Shown: positions 16,659 through 25,649 of the stretch, one piece after another
How the letters are laid out: each line of letters opens with the position of its first letter
Position numbering within the stretch: position 1 is the first letter of the stretch
Assembly (NCBI GenBank): GCA_007745835.1
Contig: CP036424.1
Span: 4,203,968 to 4,267,967 of the forward strand
Source of the DNA: Planctomycetes bacterium MalM25
GTDB taxonomy: Bacteria; Planctomycetota; Planctomycetia; Pirellulales; Lacipirellulaceae
Length of the DNA: 64,000 nt
Direction: 5' to 3'
Notes under the pieces: generated by a model
What the model was told of the DNA's origin: nothing
Seen by the model: the letters and a program-made list of their open reading frames with translations, nothing else
Database searches by the model: none
Translations under genes and position numbers: made by a program

Positions 16659-17369
16659 TCACTCCTTCGCCTCGGGGGATTCGACGTACCAGGTCGTCGA
16701 TCCGGGCAGCGGGGTCCACATCGGCACGCAGACGCCCGCGTGCTTGAGCTTGTCGCCCGCCCAGCTGTTGCAGGTGTACAGCGCGCTGTAGGAACCCTTG
16801 GCCGGGTAGAAGTTGTCGTAGTCGCCGTACGACTCCCCGGCGATCGGCTCGGCGTCGGCGGAGAGGCCGTCCGCGATCGCGTCGCAAAGGTGGCGGTACG
16901 CCTCCTCAGGAAGGTCGATGCGTGTGTAGCCCTCAGAACCTTCTGGATCGATGGTCGCCTGCACGTGGATCACCGTGCCGCTCGGCATGCAGAGCGCCTT
17001 CACCGCGGTGCTCGCTTTCAGGTCGTTCCAAGTGGGCGTGTCGAGGTAGAAGCCGCGGTCTCCCCAGCCGATCGCGTAGTGCGTCGCCCAATCGATCGAC
17101 TCGGGGAACGTGTCGGCGGGGAAACGCTCGGACCAATCCCAGTCGCCGCGACGAATGGGCAGCACCAAGTCGGTATGCACCGGGCTCGAGGCGACATAGA
17201 TCGCCACGCCCTTCGGATCGGATCGGAATCCCCGGTTCACCGGCCACATCCCGACCAGCACGAACAGCCCGTAGAGCAAGAACGGCCCCAGCACGATGCC
17301 GGAGGTCGCCAACAGGGGTCGGCGGAACCGGCGGAGTGTCGGGCGGGGCGGTTCGGGCTCGTCGGTCAC
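16659..17369 (-). CDS. DUF2459 (TIGR02117 family) membrane-anchored protein
   Basis: 236 residues with one N-terminal transmembrane helix (about 18-42) and an exported domain. Family landmarks are SSPVHTDLVLPI, IGWGDRGFYLDTPTW, and near the C-terminus FYPAKGSYSALYTCNSWAGDKL followed by MWTPLPG. This matches the DUF2459/TIGR02117 family, which has a putative cysteine-based active site (Cys in TCN). Function is not established. The start overlaps the stop of the upstream GH57 gene by 4 nt, so the two are translationally coupled. Confidence 0.85.
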   Translation of the reverse strand: MTDEPEPPRPTLRRFRRPLLATSGIVLGPFLLYGLFVLVGMWPVNRGFRSDPKGVAIYVASSPVHTDLVLPIRRGDWDWSERFPADTFPESIDWATHYAIGWGDRGFYLDTPTWNDLKASTAVKALCMPSGTVIHVQATIDPEGSEGYTRIDLPEEAYRHLCDAIADGLSADAEPIAGESYGDYDNFYPAKGSYSALYTCNSWAGDKLKHAGVCVPMWTPLPGSTTWYVESPEAKE

Positions 17370-19564
17370 ACCGAAGCCAGCTCACCGGCGTGCTCGGCGG
17401 AGCGGCCCTCGGCGGCGGCCGTGTCCGCGTTGAGGCGGAGCGTCACGCTCCAGCGTCCCTGATGGTCGCCCTGCAGGATCCAGTGCGGTTGCACGACGAT
17501 CGACTGGTTGACCAGCTCGAACCCGCCCTCCGATTGGCTGACGGTCGATAGCGGGTAGGTCCAGAACGAGGTCGGCCGATCGGCGGTGACGCCCAGGTCG
17601 AGGCCGAGCCAGCCATCGACGAGGTGCAGCTCTTCGAGGTCCGCCAACTCTTGCGGCTCGCCGAGCTGGCCGATCGATTGGCCGTCGCCGAAGTGGAAGA
17701 AGCGGTCGTCGGCGCCCGCGGGCAGGCCGGCGAGGTTCAGCTCGGTGCTGAAGTGGATCGGACGGTCGCTGGGCACGCCCTCCAGCAGGTAAGCGATCTC
17801 CAGGGTCGAGCCACCCGCGTCGAGCGTCACGCCCTTGGTGAGGCGCACCGGGTGGCCGTCGACGTGGCCCTCGCGGGTGAACACGGCCTGCATCCGCTCC
17901 GGCTTGCGGCGGAGCTTGGTCTCGTAAGCGGCGCCGACGAAGTCGCCCGCCTCGCGGGCCTCGCCGCGGGCGATCGCGTCGCGCGAAACGTCGAGGTCGT
18001 AGAAGTGATCGACCAGGCTGCGGCGGCAGCGGGCGTCGTACTGGAGCATCTGGTCGAGGCCTTCCTGCTTGAAGACCACGCGGTCGTGGATGCTGGCGAC
18101 GTCGCCCTCGCCCTGGTTCGGTCCGGCGAGCACCTTGCGGTGGTAGGCCTCCTCGCGGCGGGCGAGCGTGGCGCCGACGTTCAGGCAGATCGACCGCACG
18201 TCGAGTTCGTACAGCTCGGCGCCGTCCGACGGGGCGATCAGAGCGACCAGACGGTTCGACGCGAGCCGCACCTCGTTGCGGGCGTCGAGGTTGTAGTCGG
18301 CCGTGTCGAGTTCGACCCAGTCGGCGTCGGCTACGGCGCGGCCGGCCCGTTGGTCGAGCAGGTTGTCCGCCGCGATCAGGTGGTTGTAGACCGCGTGCCG
18401 CAGGTGGGGCAGGTAGACCCCGCCGAAGGCGCCGTGCCAGTAGCTGCAGTTGCACTGGCCGCGGTACAGCTCGGTGCGGGCCGCTTCGAGCAGCCGGTCG
18501 GGCTCCGCCGAATCGCTGCGGGCGGCCTCGGCGTCGGCTTCGGCGAGCCGGCGGCTGACCATCTGCATGCGGGCGTACATGTCGCCCGTCTCCGGGTAGC
18601 GGACCTTGAAGTTCCGCCAGAACCCGCCGCGTGCGAAGGGGGAGATCCCCTCCCAACGGCCGGCGTACTCAAGGTCGTGCTTGGCGTCGTGGAAGCGGTT
18701 CTGCTGCGCGGCGGGCAGGGCCCACTCGGTCATCTCGCGGTAGCTCCCCTCGGGGATGTACAGCTGGCCGAGCGGGGCGATCGAGTCGAGCGCCTCGGCG
18801 GGTGTGGTGACCTTCAGCCAGTCGCCGTTCTGCTGGAGCGCTTCGAAGAAGCGACGGAGCCAACCGTGCTTGTAGACGTGGTCCTTCGTGTCGGGCCAGG
18901 TGCCGAACTTCTCGCCGTCGTCGCCGAACAGGACGATCGCGCCGGGCTGGCGCTCGTGCACCTGACGGAGGTACTCGATCGTTTCGTGCGGCTCGCAGAA
19001 GGGGATCGTGTAGCGGAGCTTCTCGCTGCCCGGGAAGACCGACAGCAGCTGCGTGTCGTCCTCGGTCAGGTAGTAGCCGTGCAGCTCGGGCTCGGTCCAG
19101 CCGGCGTTCTTGAAGTGGAAGTCGTCGAGGATGGTGTACTCCATCCCCGCTTCGACCAGGTCACGCGTGAGCGACTGCTCCCAGACGCGCTCGGGCATCC
19201 ACATGCCGCGGACGTTCGCGCCGAGCCGGTCGGTCAGCCACTTCGAGTAGGCACGGATCTGACCCACGCGGTCCCGGCCGGGGATCATCGTGAGGATCGG
19301 CTCGTAGAACGGCCCGCCGAGGATCTCGATGCGGCCCTCGTTCACCAGCCGGGCGAGGCGGTGCAGGTACTCGGGGTGGTGCTGCTCGAGCCACTCGATG
19401 AGCGAGCCGCTGGTGTGCAGGCCGATCGGCAAGCCGTGGTAGTCCTCGAACACGTCCAAGAACGGCAGGTAGCTGTCCTGGTACGCCTGCTCGAAGACGC
19501 CGTCGAAGTTGCCGATGGGTTGGTGGTTGTGCAGGACCAGCACTAGCCGGAGCGGTTGGCTCAT
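17366..19564 (-). CDS. Glycoside hydrolase family 57 (alpha-amylase / 4-alpha-glucanotransferase type)
   Basis: 732 residues, cytosolic (no signal peptide). GH57 motifs are in order: HNHQP (12-16), GGPFYEPIL (84-92), MWMPERVWE (122-130, where E126 matches the catalytic nucleophile) and LFGDDGEKFGTWP (213-225, with the acid/base Asp at 216-217). The C-terminal half fits the DUF1925/DUF1926 beta domains of 4-alpha-glucanotransferases. It would rearrange or hydrolyse alpha-1,4-glucan. It lies beside GalT-like and GlgA genes, all on the minus strand, which points to glycogen turnover. Hydrolase and transferase activity cannot be told apart by eye. Confidence 0.92.
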   Translation of the reverse strand: MSQPLRLVLVLHNHQPIGNFDGVFEQAYQDSYLPFLDVFEDYHGLPIGLHTSGSLIEWLEQHHPEYLHRLARLVNEGRIEILGGPFYEPILTMIPGRDRVGQIRAYSKWLTDRLGANVRGMWMPERVWEQSLTRDLVEAGMEYTILDDFHFKNAGWTEPELHGYYLTEDDTQLLSVFPGSEKLRYTIPFCEPHETIEYLRQVHERQPGAIVLFGDDGEKFGTWPDTKDHVYKHGWLRRFFEALQQNGDWLKVTTPAEALDSIAPLGQLYIPEGSYREMTEWALPAAQQNRFHDAKHDLEYAGRWEGISPFARGGFWRNFKVRYPETGDMYARMQMVSRRLAEADAEAARSDSAEPDRLLEAARTELYRGQCNCSYWHGAFGGVYLPHLRHAVYNHLIAADNLLDQRAGRAVADADWVELDTADYNLDARNEVRLASNRLVALIAPSDGAELYELDVRSICLNVGATLARREEAYHRKVLAGPNQGEGDVASIHDRVVFKQEGLDQMLQYDARCRRSLVDHFYDLDVSRDAIARGEAREAGDFVGAAYETKLRRKPERMQAVFTREGHVDGHPVRLTKGVTLDAGGSTLEIAYLLEGVPSDRPIHFSTELNLAGLPAGADDRFFHFGDGQSIGQLGEPQELADLEELHLVDGWLGLDLGVTADRPTSFWTYPLSTVSQSEGGFELVNQSIVVQPHWILQGDHQGRWSVTLRLNADTAAAEGRSAEHAGELASV

Positions 19565-19798
19565 CGTGGAGACGCGGTTCGAGGTCGGTAAATCGGAGAA
19601 ACTGTAGGGGCAGCGGTAGCCGCTCTTCCGTCATCGACGGACGTTCGGCGCCAGCATGACCGCGATCGTACCGAAACTCACCGAGACCCGTCCACGCGTT
19701 GCGGTCGGTAAGGTCGCAGGAATCGAACAACTTGTGCCTTCCAAGCCGGACGAACGCTAGCGTCACCCGCTCCGGGAACCCTTGCCCAAACGCCAGAG

Positions 19799-20683
19799 TC
19801 ACCCCAGCGTGGCGAGCCGCTCGGCCAGCCGCTGGGCGGCCTTCTCGGGGGGCGTCGAGCTGATCCACAGGCCGGTCGCGAGTTCGAAACCGGCGATCGA
19901 GGAGTCCCGGGGCACGATCTCCAGCCACCAGCGGCCCGCCAACGCCTCGCCGAACGAGGCGGGGGGCGTCTGCAGGACCAGGTTGAACGCCGACAGGTCG
20001 AGCGCCACGAGCACGCGTCGCAGCAAGCCGGCGAAACGGGAAGCCGCCGACCGGTCCTCCGCCAACCGCGCAAACGGGACCCCCTCGTCCGACCGGAGCC
20101 AAGCCTCGGGGCCGCGCGGCGCGGCGGGGCTTTCGACGAGGTAGCCCCCTTCTGACCAGACGGTGCGCGGGCTCGCGTTCGCCCCGTCGGCGAGGCGACG
20201 CCACATGGCGGCGACCGGTTGGGGCGCCGCCGGCAGGGCGAGCACCTGGCTGTGCACGTGCCGGAGCGAAGCCCCCGCCGCCGGGCCTTCATTCTTGAAG
20301 AGGAGCGTGTAGTCGAACGCGGCGTTTGCCGACCAATGGCCCACCCGTCGCGACCACTCCGTGACGGCCCCGATCGCCTCGTCTTCGGTCAGATCGACGT
20401 AGCGCTGCGCATGGCGTGGCGACTCGATCACCACCTCGTGCGCGCCCTCGTCGTCGGCGACCGCCGGATAGCGATTCGGAACGACCCGGGTCAACCAAGC
20501 GGCGTCGTCGCCTTCGACCCGGTCGACCTCCGTCGGCGTGCGGTCTTCCGCGCCGGCGCAGAACGGGCAGCCGTCCGTCTCCCCCGACTTCGCGAAATCG
20601 TTGGGCCGCTCCGCCCGCTGTGTTGCGAGCCGCACCCGGCGATCGGTCAGCGGGTCGTGGAGCCAGGACAGGAGAGTGGGCAA
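19799..20683 (-). CDS. GalT-like sugar-1-phosphate nucleotidylyltransferase (HIT superfamily)
   Basis: 294 residues. The zinc-type motif CPFC is at 39-42 and the catalytic HIT triad HVHSQ is at 142-146, in place of the HPHGQ of classic GalT. VPNRYPA and HEVVIESP are also family landmarks. The protein is shorter than E. coli GalT (about 348), as in many bacterial homologues found next to glycogen synthase. The reaction may be uridylyl or adenylyl transfer to galactose- or glucose-1-phosphate. The start is TTG at 20683; no better in-frame start is visible. It lies 97 nt after glgA on the same strand. Confidence 0.85.
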   Translation of the reverse strand: MPTLLSWLHDPLTDRRVRLATQRAERPNDFAKSGETDGCPFCAGAEDRTPTEVDRVEGDDAAWLTRVVPNRYPAVADDEGAHEVVIESPRHAQRYVDLTEDEAIGAVTEWSRRVGHWSANAAFDYTLLFKNEGPAAGASLRHVHSQVLALPAAPQPVAAMWRRLADGANASPRTVWSEGGYLVESPAAPRGPEAWLRSDEGVPFARLAEDRSAASRFAGLLRRVLVALDLSAFNLVLQTPPASFGEALAGRWWLEIVPRDSSIAGFELATGLWISSTPPEKAAQRLAERLATLG

Positions 20684-20780
20684 GGGGCACGAGGTGATGG
20701 GGCGGTCCGACTTGGCGGTAGCTTACGCTCCCGGAGCGAGGCTGCCGACCGCCCCTGTGCGTAGGGTCGATCTAACGCCC

Positions 20781-22268
20781 TCACGCCATTGCCGGGGACG
20801 AGGCTTTCGCGAGAGTCCGCTCGTAGAGTTCGACGTATTGCCGGGCGCTGCGGTCCCACGACCAGTCCTGACGCATGCCGGTCTCGACCAGCTGGCGCCA
20901 GACGTCGGGCTGATGGTAGGCCCGTGTCGCGCGGTCGATCGCCATCGATAACGCGTACGACGAGGCGTCGGCGAACGAGAAGCCGTTGGCCGAGCCGTCG
21001 GCGAGGGTCGACTCGGTCGTGTTGGTGATCGTGTCGGCCAGGCCACCCGTCTCGCGGACGAGGGGGACCGTGCCGTACTTGAGGCTGTACATCTGGTTGA
21101 GCCCGCAGGGCTCGTAGCGGCTGGGCATGAGGAAGATGTCGGCGCCCGCCTCGATCTGGTGGGCCAGCTCGTTGCTGAACCCGACGCGGACCGCCACCCG
21201 GTCCGAGTGCTCCGCGGCAAGGCGTTGCATCATGTCCTCGTAGTGCGGCTCGCCCGTGCCGAGCAGCACCCACTGGGCGTCGAGCGACTGGGCGAGGCGC
21301 GGAAGCACCTCGGCGATCAGGTCGAAGCCCTTCTGGTCCGCGAGGCGTCCGACGCTCGCGAGGATCGGCGCGTCGGGACGGATGGGCAGGCCCATCGTCT
21401 CCTGCAGGGCCCGCTTGCAGGCCGCCTTGCCGTCGGAGTAGTTGTCCGCCGTGTAGTTCGCCGCGAGGTGCGGGTCGTGCTCGGGGTTCCACGCGCCGTA
21501 GTCGACGCCGTTCAGCACGCCCGCCAGGTCGTCCCGCCGATGATGGAGGACGCCTTCGAGCCCGCAGCTAAGCGGCGGAGACTGGATCTCCTCGGCGTAG
21601 CGCGGGCTGACGGTGCTGAGCGTGTCGGCGATCGACAGCCCCGCCTTCATGAAGTTGAGCTGGCCGTAGAACTCAAGCTCCTGCCAGTTGAAGTGCTCCC
21701 AGCCGAGCCCCGTGAGCTCCATGTCCCAGTGCCAGAAGGCGCCCTGGTAGGCGAGGTTGTGGATCGTGAAGAGCGTCGCGATCCGGGCGAGCGACGGCCG
21801 GTCGGCGTACAGCGAATTCAGGTAGGTGGGGATCAGGCCCGCCTGCCAGTCGTGGCAGTGGATCAAGTCGGTCTCGAGGCCGAGCAGATCAACCGCCTCG
21901 ATCACCGCGCGGTTGAAGAAGACGAACCGCTCGCAGTTATCGACGTAGTCGCCCGACGGCTCGCGGTAGAGCTCGGGGCGGTTGTAGTAGCCGTGCTGCT
22001 CGACGAGGTAAACCGGCACGTCGGTCCCGGGGAGCGTGCTCCGCAGGTACTCGCCGACAACCCGCTTGCTGCCAATCGGGATCTCGAAGCGGACCCCCGT
22101 CGGCTCGATCGGCTGGCCCGACTCGAGCGCCTGGCGGAAGGCGGGCAGGATGACCGTGGGCCGCACGCCGAGCTGGGTGAGCGCCCCGGGCAGGGCGCCG
22201 CACACGTCGCCCAGGCCGCCGGTCTTGCAGAAGGGCGTCGCCTCGGTGGTCGCGAAGAGGATGTTCAC
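20781..22268 (-). CDS. glgA: Glycogen synthase (GT5)
   Basis: The GTG at 22268 begins VNILFATTEATPFCKTGGLGDVCGALP, the conserved GlgA start with KTGGL binding the ADP-glucose phosphate. This start is preferred on homology over the ATG at 22319, which would add 17 residues. 495 residues. Later landmarks are HCHDWQAGLIP, YKQG-type segment SRYAEEI, VGRLADQKG and PSRYEPCGLNQMYSLKYGTVPLVRETGGL near the C-terminus, with the catalytic Glu in the last. The enzyme transfers glucose from a sugar nucleotide to the end of alpha-1,4-glucan. It heads the GlgA, GalT-like, GH57 set. Confidence 0.95.
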   Translation of the reverse strand: MNILFATTEATPFCKTGGLGDVCGALPGALTQLGVRPTVILPAFRQALESGQPIEPTGVRFEIPIGSKRVVGEYLRSTLPGTDVPVYLVEQHGYYNRPELYREPSGDYVDNCERFVFFNRAVIEAVDLLGLETDLIHCHDWQAGLIPTYLNSLYADRPSLARIATLFTIHNLAYQGAFWHWDMELTGLGWEHFNWQELEFYGQLNFMKAGLSIADTLSTVSPRYAEEIQSPPLSCGLEGVLHHRRDDLAGVLNGVDYGAWNPEHDPHLAANYTADNYSDGKAACKRALQETMGLPIRPDAPILASVGRLADQKGFDLIAEVLPRLAQSLDAQWVLLGTGEPHYEDMMQRLAAEHSDRVAVRVGFSNELAHQIEAGADIFLMPSRYEPCGLNQMYSLKYGTVPLVRETGGLADTITNTTESTLADGSANGFSFADASSYALSMAIDRATRAYHQPDVWRQLVETGMRQDWSWDRSARQYVELYERTLAKASSPAMA

Positions 22269-22432
22269 GTGGCTGCCGCGTCGTGGGGGGAGCGGGGCCG
22301 ACCGCCGTGGATCGGGCATGAGATGAGAATCGACCCAGCCGCTGAATCTTATGCAGCCGATCCGCCTTGCCAAACCCCTCAACTCGCCCGCCGCGGCCCC
22401 AAGACCGACTCAACCCGCACAGGCCGAACGGA

Positions 22433-23644
22433 CTAGCCCCGCTGCACCGCGGCGATCGCCGTGCCCAGGCGGTCGACGTTCTTCTCGCTGACGCCCGCCA
22501 CGTTGATGCGGCCCGAGCCGACGAGGTAGATCGCGTGCTCGTCGCGGAGCTTCGCGACCTGATCCTTCGTCAGGCCGCTGAACGAGAACATGCCCTTCTG
22601 CCGCTGGATGAACGAGTAGTCGACCGCGGCGCCCCCCCGCTCTGCAAACGCGGCGGCGAGCTTCTCGACCAGCAGGGTCCGCATGCCGTTGATCCGGTTG
22701 CGCATCTCGGCGAGCTCGGTCTCCCACTGCGCGGCGAGGGGGGCGTCGTCGAGGATGGTGCTCACCAGCGCCGCGCCGTGCGCCGGCGGGTTCGAGTAGT
22801 TCGTGCGGATGACCCGCTTCATCTGGCTCTCGACCGTGGCGCGCGTGTCGGCGTCGGCGGAGACGAACGTCACCGCGCCGACCCGTTCGCGATACAACCC
22901 GAAGTTCTTCGAGAACGAGCTGCACACGATCAGCTCCGCCCCGGCGCGGCAGAACTCGCGTAGCCCGGCGGCGTCCTCTTGCACGCCGTCGCCGAAGCCT
23001 TGGTAGGCGAAGTCGAGAACCGGCAGCACGCCCCGCTCGGCGAGCGTGTCGGCGATCGCCTTCCACTGCTCCGCCGTCGGGTCGATGCCGCTCGGGTTGT
23101 GGCAGCAGCCGTGCAGCAGGACGACGTCGCCCGCGGGTAGCTCTTTGAGCGCCGCGTGGAAGGAATCAAAGTCGAGCCCGTTGGTCACCGGGTCGAAGTA
23201 CGGCAGCGAACCGGTCTCGACGCCCGCGGCGGCGAAGATCGCCGGGTGGTTCGCCCAGGTCGGGTTCGTGAGCCAGAGCTTCGCGCCCGGCAGGTTCTGC
23301 TTCAAGAAATCGCCGGTCACCCGCAACGCGCCCGTACCGCCCGGTGTGTGGGCCGTGCCGGCGCGGCGGCCGGTGACGATCTCGTGCTCGGCGCCGAACA
23401 GCAGCCGCTGCACGGCGGCCGCGTACTCCGGCGCGCCGGGGATCGGCAGGTAGGACTTCGTCTTCTCGGTCGCCGCAACGCGTTTGGTCGCCTCGATGAC
23501 GGAGGGCAGCACCGGCGTGACGCCCGACTCGTCCTGGTACACGCCCACGCCCAGGTTGATCTTCTCCGGGTTCGGGTCCGCCTTGAAAGCGTCGGTGAGG
23601 CCGAGGATCGGATCGACCGGGGCGGGCTGAATCGACTGGAACAT
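22433..23644 (-). CDS. Aromatic/aspartate aminotransferase (class I, TyrB/AspC type)
   Basis: 403 residues from ATG at 23644 (MFQSIQPAPVDPILGLTDAF). The PLP lysine is K246 in SSFSKNFGLYRERVG. NPTWANHP, HGCCHNPSG and DFAYQGFG are the class I gamma-subfamily landmarks that separate AspC/TyrB from other branches. It would exchange the amino group between aspartate or aromatic amino acids and 2-oxoglutarate. It sits alone, divergent from the inositol-phosphate synthase gene with 151 nt between starts. Substrate preference among Asp, Tyr and Phe is not resolvable here. Confidence 0.92.
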   Translation of the reverse strand: MFQSIQPAPVDPILGLTDAFKADPNPEKINLGVGVYQDESGVTPVLPSVIEATKRVAATEKTKSYLPIPGAPEYAAAVQRLLFGAEHEIVTGRRAGTAHTPGGTGALRVTGDFLKQNLPGAKLWLTNPTWANHPAIFAAAGVETGSLPYFDPVTNGLDFDSFHAALKELPAGDVVLLHGCCHNPSGIDPTAEQWKAIADTLAERGVLPVLDFAYQGFGDGVQEDAAGLREFCRAGAELIVCSSFSKNFGLYRERVGAVTFVSADADTRATVESQMKRVIRTNYSNPPAHGAALVSTILDDAPLAAQWETELAEMRNRINGMRTLLVEKLAAAFAERGGAAVDYSFIQRQKGMFSFSGLTKDQVAKLRDEHAIYLVGSGRINVAGVSEKNVDRLGTAIAAVQRG

Positions 23645-23795
23645 GCGGGCAGCGGGGCGGTGGCGAGGGGTCGCGTGGCGGGAAAGCAGCGACCGGGCGG
23701 CTCGGCGCGGCGGTCGGCAGACTGGACAATCTAATTCCGCCGTGGGGTTCACGGTAGCGGCGGACGGAACCGACACCCACGTTTCTGAGGCGAAG

Positions 23796-24989
23796 ATGGC
23801 GGACGGGAAGACAGGCTTGTGGCTCGTGGGAGCCCGCGGAGCCGTGGCGACCACCACGGCGGCGGGCCTCTGCGCCCTGCAAGCGGGCCACGCGGGCGAC
23901 GAGGGGCTCGTCACGCAGACGCCCCCCTTCGAGGGCCTGCCGCTTCCCGAATGGAACCAACTGGTCGTCGGCGGGCACGAGGTCCGCAACGGGTCGCTCG
24001 TCGAGTCGGCGCGCGAACTGGAAGCGGGCCGCGTCCTCCCGCCCGGCGCCGCCGATCGCTACGCCGAACCGCTCGCGGCGATCGACGCGCGGGTCCGCCC
24101 CGGCGTGGTTTTCCGCAGCGGCGGGGCCATCGAGGCCCTGGCCGACGACGGAAACGTCCTCCTCGCCGGCACGCCACGCGAGGCGGTCGATCGGATCGCC
24201 GCGGATCTCAACGAGTTCCGCGAAACCAACGGCCTGGAACGCGTGGTTGTCGTGCTGCTCGGCTCGACCGAACCCCCCGTCGATGAGGCGTTGTTGCCGA
24301 AGTCGTGGTCAGCGGCGGAGGCGTCGCTCACCGACGCCGCGGGGTGCCCCTTCCGTTCGAGCTCGCTCTACGCGATCGGCGCGATCGAGGCGGGCGCGGC
24401 GCTCGTGAACTTCACGCCATCGCTCGGCGCGGGGTGCGTGGCGATCGAGGAGTTGGCGGCGGCACGCGGCGTGCCTCACGCCGGCTCGGACGGAAAAACC
24501 GGAGAAACTTTGTTGAAATCGGTCCTCGCGCCGATGTTCGCGATGAGGAACTTGCGGGTCGATAGTTGGGTCGGCCACAACCTGCTGGGCAACCGCGACG
24601 GCGCCGTTTTGGCAGACCCGGATCACAAGCGCGCGAAGCTCGACAGCAAACAACGCCTGCTCGCCGAGCTGCTCGGTTACGCGCCGCAGAGCCATGTCTC
24701 GATCGAGGCGATCGACAGCCTGGGCGATTGGAAGACGGCGTGGGATCACGTCCATTTCCGCGGTTTTATGGGGGTTCCGATGACTCTGCAGTTCACCTGG
24801 CAGGGGAGCGACTCGGCCCTCGCGGCGCCGTTGGTGCTCGACCTGACGCGGCTGATGGACCTCGCGCAACGGCGTGGCGAGGCGGGCGCGGTCGAGCCGC
24901 TCGCGGCGTTCTTCAAGAGCCCGCTGGGCGCCGCGCCGCACGCGCTCTCCGATCAGATGGCGCGGCTGATCGCCTGGGCGCGCGCTTAG
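23796..24989 (+). CDS. Inositol-3-phosphate synthase family protein
   Basis: 397 residues from ATG at 23796. The N-terminal NAD-binding strand-loop is GLWLVGARGAVATTTAAGL. Landmarks include VNFTPSLG, GSDGKTGETLLKSVLAPM (Lys-rich active-site region), VGHNLLGNRDG and HFRGFMGVPMTLQF. It would convert glucose-6-phosphate to inositol-3-phosphate using NAD. This suggests inositol-containing lipids or solutes, unusual for bacteria in general but recorded in planctomycetes. No phospholipid transferase gene is nearby in the window. Confidence 0.87.
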   Translation: MADGKTGLWLVGARGAVATTTAAGLCALQAGHAGDEGLVTQTPPFEGLPLPEWNQLVVGGHEVRNGSLVESARELEAGRVLPPGAADRYAEPLAAIDARVRPGVVFRSGGAIEALADDGNVLLAGTPREAVDRIAADLNEFRETNGLERVVVVLLGSTEPPVDEALLPKSWSAAEASLTDAAGCPFRSSSLYAIGAIEAGAALVNFTPSLGAGCVAIEELAAARGVPHAGSDGKTGETLLKSVLAPMFAMRNLRVDSWVGHNLLGNRDGAVLADPDHKRAKLDSKQRLLAELLGYAPQSHVSIEAIDSLGDWKTAWDHVHFRGFMGVPMTLQFTWQGSDSALAAPLVLDLTRLMDLAQRRGEAGAVEPLAAFFKSPLGAAPHALSDQMARLIAWARA

Positions 24990-25212
24990 ACCGCACTGAT
25001 CGCTTTGCAAGAATTGCTGTGATTCGTCTTGACGAGTGGTTGGGGCAATTGATTGAATGCGCGCAAACCTGGCGGTCTGCGTCTGCGACACGGTTCGCGG
25101 CGTCCGCCGATCAGAAACGGATACGCCACACCCTCAACCAAACTAGAAGCGCCCAAGGGGCGTGGCGTTAGGACCAACCGGGCGCAGCCAGGGATGGAGT
25201 CAATCAAACAAG

Positions 25213-25509
25213 ATGGCCGCTCCTAAGAAGAGAACCACGAAGAAGACCGCGAAGAAGAAGGTCGCCAAGAAGTCGACTAAGAAGAAGGCCGCCACGAAGA
25301 AGAAGGCCGCCAAGAAGTCGACTAAGAAGAAGGCCACCAAGAAGAAGGCCGCTAAGAAGTCGACCAAAAAGAAGGCCACGAAGAAGAAGGCCGCCAAGAA
25401 GTCGACTAAGAAGAAGGCCACGAAGAAGCGGGCCGCCAAGAAGTCGACCAAGAAGAAGACCGCCACCAAGCGGAAGACGACCAAGCGGAAGACCTCGAAG
25501 AAGAAGTGA
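25213..25509 (+). CDS. Histone H1-like lysine/alanine-rich nucleoid protein
   Basis: 98 residues, almost only Lys, Ala, Thr, Ser and Arg. A 13-residue unit close to KKAAKKSTKKKAT is repeated about four times (39-nt DNA repeat), resembling the C-terminal tail of eukaryotic H1 and chlamydial Hc1/Hc2. It should bind DNA through charge and help compact the nucleoid, which is notably condensed in planctomycetes. No folded domain is present. A good Rho-independent terminator follows at 25603-25644. The tandem repeats make copy-number change by slippage likely. Confidence 0.9.
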   Translation: MAAPKKRTTKKTAKKKVAKKSTKKKAATKKKAAKKSTKKKATKKKAAKKSTKKKATKKKAAKKSTKKKATKKRAAKKSTKKKTATKRKTTKRKTSKKK

Positions 25510-25602
25510 TCGCTAGCGGCCCCTAGCCGCCGGCGACGCTTTCGACTCGAATCGCTGCTCACGCGACGTGGAGCGTCGCCGTGGGTCAGGGACGATCCGA
25601 CC

Positions 25603-25644
25603 AGCCTGCCGAGGCCCTCACACGGGGCTTCGGCAGGCTTTTTT
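25603..25644 (+). terminator. Rho-independent terminator after the H1-like gene
   Basis: A strong stem AGCCTGCCGAGGCCC / GGGGCTTCGGCAGGCT closes a short loop and is followed by TTTTTT. It lies 94 nt after the H1-like stop codon and directly before the end of the convergent DUF3592 gene. Confidence 0.9.
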
Positions 25645-25649
25645 GTGCT

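Noticed and set aside
17624-19546. 640-codon open frame on the plus strand opposite the GH57 gene
   Set aside because: It mirrors the high-GC third-position pattern of GH57, has no motif, and GH57 has all four catalytic motifs.
22269-22319. Longer GlgA start at the ATG 22319
   Set aside because: GlgA proteins start right at the (M/V)xILFxxxE strand. The extension MPDPRRSAPLPPRRG is not part of the family, though it cannot be excluded.
25261-25500. Repeat array in the H1-like gene considered as a CRISPR
   Set aside because: Units are contiguous coding repeats without unique spacers.
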